8,877 nucleotides of DNA, taken from positions 1-8,877 of the forward strand of contig JAGVEU010000109.1 in assembly GCA_020057985.1 (NCBI GenBank). The letters run 5' to 3'. The position numbers were made by a program, and so were the translations under genes. How positions within the stretch are numbered: position 1 is the stretch's first letter; every line of letters starts with the position of its first letter. Positions 5,430-8,877 of this stretch are shown piece by piece. Below the pieces are notes generated by a model. The model saw only the letters and a list, made by a program, of their open reading frames with translations. It was not told where the DNA came from and searched no databases. This stretch comes from Calditrichota bacterium (GTDB lineage: Bacteria; Electryoneota; RPQS01).

Positions 5430-6374
5430 TTGTTTCGCATGATCATATTCTTTGCAGTTGTTCTTCTGCAAACGCTTTGTTTCGCACAGGATGGGCTGGA
5501 AAACCTACCACCTCCGCCTAAAGAGAAACCGAAGGAGGCAGATCTATTACATGGTCTGAATATTTTGTCCGATGAATCCCACACCTTTAGCGATCCTACA
5601 AAGCAGTCTAATGACGATCAACGTGTAGATGCTCTACTGATAAGAGTCGCTCAACGTGCATCAGAGATAAAATCAAAGGCAGTCATAGATGCAATAATTG
5701 CTTTTCCAGAAAAGAGCGCGGGTGTAATTGCTGCCAAGGTTCATGCATTGGGGGTCTTTGAAGAACCTGTTGAGAATGCCATTCCTTTTCTTGTTAAGTG
5801 CCTGAGCAGTGATCCGGAAGCCCATGCAAGAGGATCTGCTGCAGCCATTCTAATTAAATGGGGACGTGAGTGGGACAAAGCAATTCAGGAGATTTACAGG
5901 AACAACAACTACTATGTACTTCACAACTGTAAAGACCCAAGAGCAATAGATGTACTCCGATATGGAGTACAAAACGGTACGTTTTACGGCCGTATGAAGG
6001 CTGCACATGCATTACAGGAATTTGGCGATTCGACAATCTTGATTGAAGTATCAAAATACGTGTTGGAAAATGCACCGTCGAACTCTTCAGGTGACAAAGG
6101 TACATCTACTGCAAAATACCAGGCTATTCAAATACTCGAACGTGCTAAGCAATTGGACAATATTTCTGCATTAGAACGGTCAACGTCTGACGAATCATCC
6201 ACACTTGTGCGTATGGAATCTCTCAATGCAATTGCTTTAGAGGCCTATGGTGGAAATATATCAGCATATGAGGCACTGCAGCGAATTGCGCAATTCAGCA
6301 CGGAAGTTAAACAACGTGGAGAAGCTAAAATGCTCTTAGAAAGACTGAAAGAGCAACAGAGAAAGGAGAAGTGA
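5430..6374 (+). CDS. Exported HEAT-repeat-like protein, copy 3
   Basis: I choose the TTG at 5430 (314 residues). GGAGG (5418-5422) lies seven bases upstream, a clean signal peptide begins at once (MIIFFAVVLLQTLCFAQ from the fourth residue), and the family motif KDPRAI then falls at 168-173, matching 164-169 in copy 2. An ATG at 5328, also behind GGAGG, would add 34 residues with a second hydrophobic stretch. After a Pro-rich linker (ENLPPPPKEKPKE) the protein is helical, with repeated units such as GSAAAILIKWGREWD, MKAAHALQEFGD, TAKYQAIQILERA and KQRGEAKMLLERLKE. This is a HEAT-type binding solenoid with no catalytic motif. The repeats at the C-terminus resemble copies 1 and 2. One base separates its stop from the amidase-like ATG. 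The protein is AT-richer in coding than copy 2, suggesting a different history. Confidence 0.82.
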   Translation: MFRMIIFFAVVLLQTLCFAQDGLENLPPPPKEKPKEADLLHGLNILSDESHTFSDPTKQSNDDQRVDALLIRVAQRASEIKSKAVIDAIIAFPEKSAGVIAAKVHALGVFEEPVENAIPFLVKCLSSDPEAHARGSAAAILIKWGREWDKAIQEIYRNNNYYVLHNCKDPRAIDVLRYGVQNGTFYGRMKAAHALQEFGDSTILIEVSKYVLENAPSNSSGDKGTSTAKYQAIQILERAKQLDNISALERSTSDESSTLVRMESLNAIALEAYGGNISAYEALQRIAQFSTEVKQRGEAKMLLERLKEQQRKEK

Positions 6375-6375
6375 T

Positions 6376-7197
6376 ATGAGTTTCCTGCCTCGATTTACAC
6401 TGATTATCATTTGCTGCTTTACTTTAGCACAACTATTGTATGCACCTCCACCAGGGTCGGAAGAAGGTCATCTCAACGGGTATTTGTGGACGGATCGTGC
6501 AACTGCATACGCACAAGATTATTGCGGTTACATTGGAGAAGAGCCTTTGTACAATGATGATTATGGCCCGCTTTTCGACGCTGACTGCGCTCACTTCGCT
6601 TCGCAAATCGCACAAGCAGGGTGTGCAGGTCTGGCAGAAACAAACAATTGCAATTGGCCGCTGAACGAATATTATACACCAGGAAACAACTGCGATTGCT
6701 GGCCATTCCATGAAATAACTCCTGACAATAACTATGACGATGATTGTGTCACATACTGGGAATACGGTGATGTAGATTGCCATGAAGACGGCATGAATCA
6801 TCCATGGTTTCCAAGCTGCTATTTCCAAACAGGGAATCATACCACAATTATCAGTGCAGAGGCTTTGTGGAGATGGTTTCTGTGCAATGCATTAAGTCCA
6901 CAAGATACTCCAGGTTGGTGGGCAAATTGTAATGTCGGCGATATTGAACATATACCAGATTATTTTGGACCTGGCTCGTTCGGGTTTATTATGTACTGGG
7001 ATTGGATATTCAATATCTACTGGTTTCATTCAGTATATTTTGGTGCTGATTATGATGCTGGTGAGCTATGCTTTTATGCCCATACGAATAACCGCTGCTG
7101 CCAAGAGCTAAGTACAATTTTCGAGAGCGACAACTTTGAAATGATGTGGATGTTCGCTCCGTCATCATATAGTGAATTGCGGGAGATAATGGAATGA
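6376..7197 (+). CDS. Secreted Cys-rich Amidase_6-like protein, copy 3
   Basis: A 273-residue protein, the longest of the three copies, with AAGGAG at 6363-6368 seven bases before the ATG. The signal peptide is residues 1-23 (FTLIIICCFTLAQLLYA, cut near LYA/PP). Mature motifs run in the same order as in copies 1 and 2. These are DRATAYAQDYC, then DCAHFASQ with presumed nucleophile Cys71, GC..L, the conserved His in GNHTTI (His155), GSFGFIMYW, His218 in WFHSVYFG and YAHTNN (His236). The extra length is an Asp/Asn/Cys-rich insertion at about residues 92-150 (NNCDCW, NNYDDDC, GDVDCHEDG). This could bind Ca2+ or be disulphide-stapled, but that is inference. Fourteen Cys lie in the mature chain. 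The 3' end overlaps the C25-like gene by ATGA. Confidence 0.83.
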   Translation: MSFLPRFTLIIICCFTLAQLLYAPPPGSEEGHLNGYLWTDRATAYAQDYCGYIGEEPLYNDDYGPLFDADCAHFASQIAQAGCAGLAETNNCNWPLNEYYTPGNNCDCWPFHEITPDNNYDDDCVTYWEYGDVDCHEDGMNHPWFPSCYFQTGNHTTIISAEALWRWFLCNALSPQDTPGWWANCNVGDIEHIPDYFGPGSFGFIMYWDWIFNIYWFHSVYFGADYDAGELCFYAHTNNRCCQELSTIFESDNFEMMWMFAPSSYSELREIME

Positions 7198-8877
7198 AGA
7201 CATTATTGTATGTTATGTTGTGTGTAGTATTGATTATGTTCACACAAACAAAACACCTATTTGCTCACGTATTTGTTACTGTTGACCAAGCGGATGTTCT
7301 AGTAATAACACATCAACAATTGCGGACACCCGGGTGGCAAGAGGACTTGCCAAATGCGTGGGAAACATTATTGCTTGATCAGAAGGCGCAACAAGGATCT
7401 TCGGTTGCGATCTGGGAAATTTATGACGGTACTCAATGTTGGGCGACTCCATCCACGGGAACGATCCGACAGTATATTATTGATCATCAAGGTCATTTTC
7501 GATACATTCTTCTAATAGGCGATGCAAGACGGCCTGATCCAGATGATCCCGGTGTCATTTTCTATCCTCCTACCAGTTTTGCCGCCGGAAACATCGTTCC
7601 CATATACAGAAGTTATGTCAGTAGCTTGGTTTATTGGGCACCTATAGTAATCTGTGAATCCGATATGGGTTATTTGGCAGGGATATCCGGAGTAACTATT
7701 GGACGTATCCCTGCCGCAACAAGACAAGAGGTCATAGATTACGTGACAAAGGCAAGCAGATATCTTACCAATACGGAAACAGCTTGGACTCATACCATTC
7801 TGGAAGTCCTTGATAACCTTGATGATCCAGGGAATTTCGCGCCCGGATCTAATGTAGATTTCTGGACCAGACGATGTGAAAGAGAATTCCCTACGGGTTG
7901 GACGTTACGATGTCTCAAAACATCTACTGGACCAGAAGCTGAATCTGCAAGATGGCAACTGTTTCAAGATGAATTGAACCTGTCCACTCCGGGTCTCATT
8001 CATGTCATGGGTACTTCGGGAGGTCCGATTAATTTGGTTGACTGGTACCATGCATCTTCTGCCTTTCAATTTTCTAATGATACGCATTTACCATTCATGC
8101 TCGCGATGTCTTGTGATAATGGACGTTTTGATCAGTTTGATGCAAGTGGGGAAGAAATACCCTGTACTGTAGAAAAACTACTTCTCTACCCTGATGGAGG
8201 AATTATTGGAGCAATTGCACCTACAGGTCCAACACTTCAGTCAGTGAGAGGCTCTTATGCAAGGCAAGTATGGCGGAGTATATTCTCTTATGGAGTGCGC
8301 AACTTTGGGGGGATATTATCAACATCGCTAAGTTTAGCTGAGGGAAGAGTACCTCCAGAAAACTTTGTCCTCAGAATGATGACACTTCTCGGTGATCCGA
8401 CACTGAGTCTTTCCTATCAACCGTTCGCTCATGGACATTGGATTGCTGCGAACTCCCCCATCCACGTCACTCAACCGTTGACTATTGCCTCCAATGACAG
8501 TCTTATCATCGAGCCCGGCGCTACCGTTATCTTCTCCCCCGGAACATCATTGACGGTCTCTGCCGGTGCGAGTCTCATTGCTGCGGGCACAGCGCAAGCG
8601 CCAATTCATCTTCAAGGCACCGGATCAACGCCTCAAGAAGCGTGGCGTGGCATCTTCTTCTATAGCAACAGCAGCCAGAATCTGCTCGATCATTGTGTCT
8701 TTGAAAACGCTTCAGTCGGCGGGCGTGGCATGGCGGGGTCGTCTGCGGTGGTGCGCAATTCCACATTCAGCAATTGCGGCATCGCGGTTTCCACCAACAA
8801 TGGCGGACAGCTTTCGGTTCAGAGCTGCGTTATCGCCGGCAGTCGTTACTACGGAGCCGTGGCGGCCGGACGCTCGA
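7194..8877 (+). CDS. Secreted C25 (gingipain-like) protein with beta-helix, copy 3 (3' end outside window)
   Basis: The frame is open from ATG 7194 to the window edge (561 codons). GGGAG at 7181-7185 is eight bases upstream, and an earlier ATG (7189) reads only two codons before a stop. The signal peptide is residues 1-24 (LLYVMLCVVLIMF, cut near LFA/HV). C25 features are DVLVITHQQLRTPGW, LIGDA (107-111), VTIGRIP (167-172), LAMSCDNGRFDQF with nucleophile Cys307, and GIIGAIAPTG. The GHG His is replaced by Gly-Thr-Ser-Gly around Thr274, 33 residues before the Cys; that is the His-Cys spacing of gingipain RgpB, so the alignment is credible and the dyad is incomplete. After about residue 415 a beta-helix starts (LIIEPGATVIFSPG), nearly identical in DNA to cassette 2. 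Only the protease-like half is divergent and AT-rich. Confidence 0.83.
   Translation, partial: MKTLLYVMLCVVLIMFTQTKHLFAHVFVTVDQADVLVITHQQLRTPGWQEDLPNAWETLLLDQKAQQGSSVAIWEIYDGTQCWATPSTGTIRQYIIDHQGHFRYILLIGDARRPDPDDPGVIFYPPTSFAAGNIVPIYRSYVSSLVYWAPIVICESDMGYLAGISGVTIGRIPAATRQEVIDYVTKASRYLTNTETAWTHTILEVLDNLDDPGNFAPGSNVDFWTRRCEREFPTGWTLRCLKTSTGPEAESARWQLFQDELNLSTPGLIHVMGTSGGPINLVDWYHASSAFQFSNDTHLPFMLAMSCDNGRFDQFDASGEEIPCTVEKLLLYPDGGIIGAIAPTGPTLQSVRGSYARQVWRSIFSYGVRNFGGILSTSLSLAEGRVPPENFVLRMMTLLGDPTLSLSYQPFAHGHWIAANSPIHVTQPLTIASNDSLIIEPGATVIFSPGTSLTVSAGASLIAAGTAQAPIHLQGTGSTPQEAWRGIFFYSNSSQNLLDHCVFENASVGGRGMAGSSAVVRNSTFSNCGIAVSTNNGGQLSVQSCVIAGSRYYGAVAAGRS
8550..8877 (+). repeat. Beta-helix coding repeat, copy in cassette 3
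   Basis: The gap-free partner of 4466-4793, about 92% identical by hand alignment; it still matches at the last base of the window, so the homologous block continues outside. It is GC-rich (35 and 38 G+C in the 60-base rows at 8581 and 8701), compared with 17 and 25 in the rows at 7201 and 7621 of the same gene. Confidence 0.9.

Noticed and set aside
1..8877. CRISPR arrays, tRNA/rRNA genes, transposases or insertion-sequence ends.
   Set aside because: None seen: no short regularly spaced repeats, no cloverleaf-like sequence recognised, no transposase motifs in any supported frame.

Overview
The window looks like a chromosomal segment of an uncultivated bacterium. It carries a tandemly repeated cassette of secreted proteins. 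All genes found are on the + strand. The combination of a gingipain-type (C25) protease fold joined to a parallel beta-helix, an Amidase_6-like enzyme and HEAT-repeat exported proteins is typical of the FCB side of the tree (Cloacimonadota, Zixibacteria or KSB1-like lineages). The exact phylum cannot be read from this sequence. The promoters have canonical TTGACA / TATATT hexamers 17 bp apart, which argues against Bacteroidota proper, where the promoter consensus differs.

Layout. Copy 1 (1-1064) is the 3' part of a HEAT-like gene overlapping an Amidase_6-like gene; no protease gene follows. A leader region (1065-1434) contains a conserved promoter repeat. Copy 2 (1435-5143) is complete: HEAT-like gene, amidase-like gene, C25/beta-helix gene. 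The protease-like gene is broken at its 3' end and its frame runs into the next promoter. A second copy of the promoter repeat lies at 5098-5225. Copy 3 (5430-8877) is again HEAT-like, amidase-like and C25/beta-helix; the last gene is cut by the window end. It has an ATG start at 7194 and no stop codon before the edge.

How the genes work together. Every complete start carries a Shine-Dalgarno sequence and a signal peptide. Four of the five gene junctions inside cassettes are ATGA overlaps and the fifth has a 1-nt gap, so the proteins are probably made in fixed ratio and exported together. The amidase-like proteins keep the Cys and His residues expected of the fold and are very Cys-rich. The C25-like proteins keep the nucleophile motif SCDxGxFD, but both lack the family's catalytic His (GHG), so they may be pseudoproteases or binding modules. 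The HEAT-like proteins share a KDPRAI motif and a common C-terminal repeat and are probably exported binding partners. The set is a candidate undescribed secreted three-component system undergoing amplification, domain shuffling and loss. Its function is not determinable from sequence alone.
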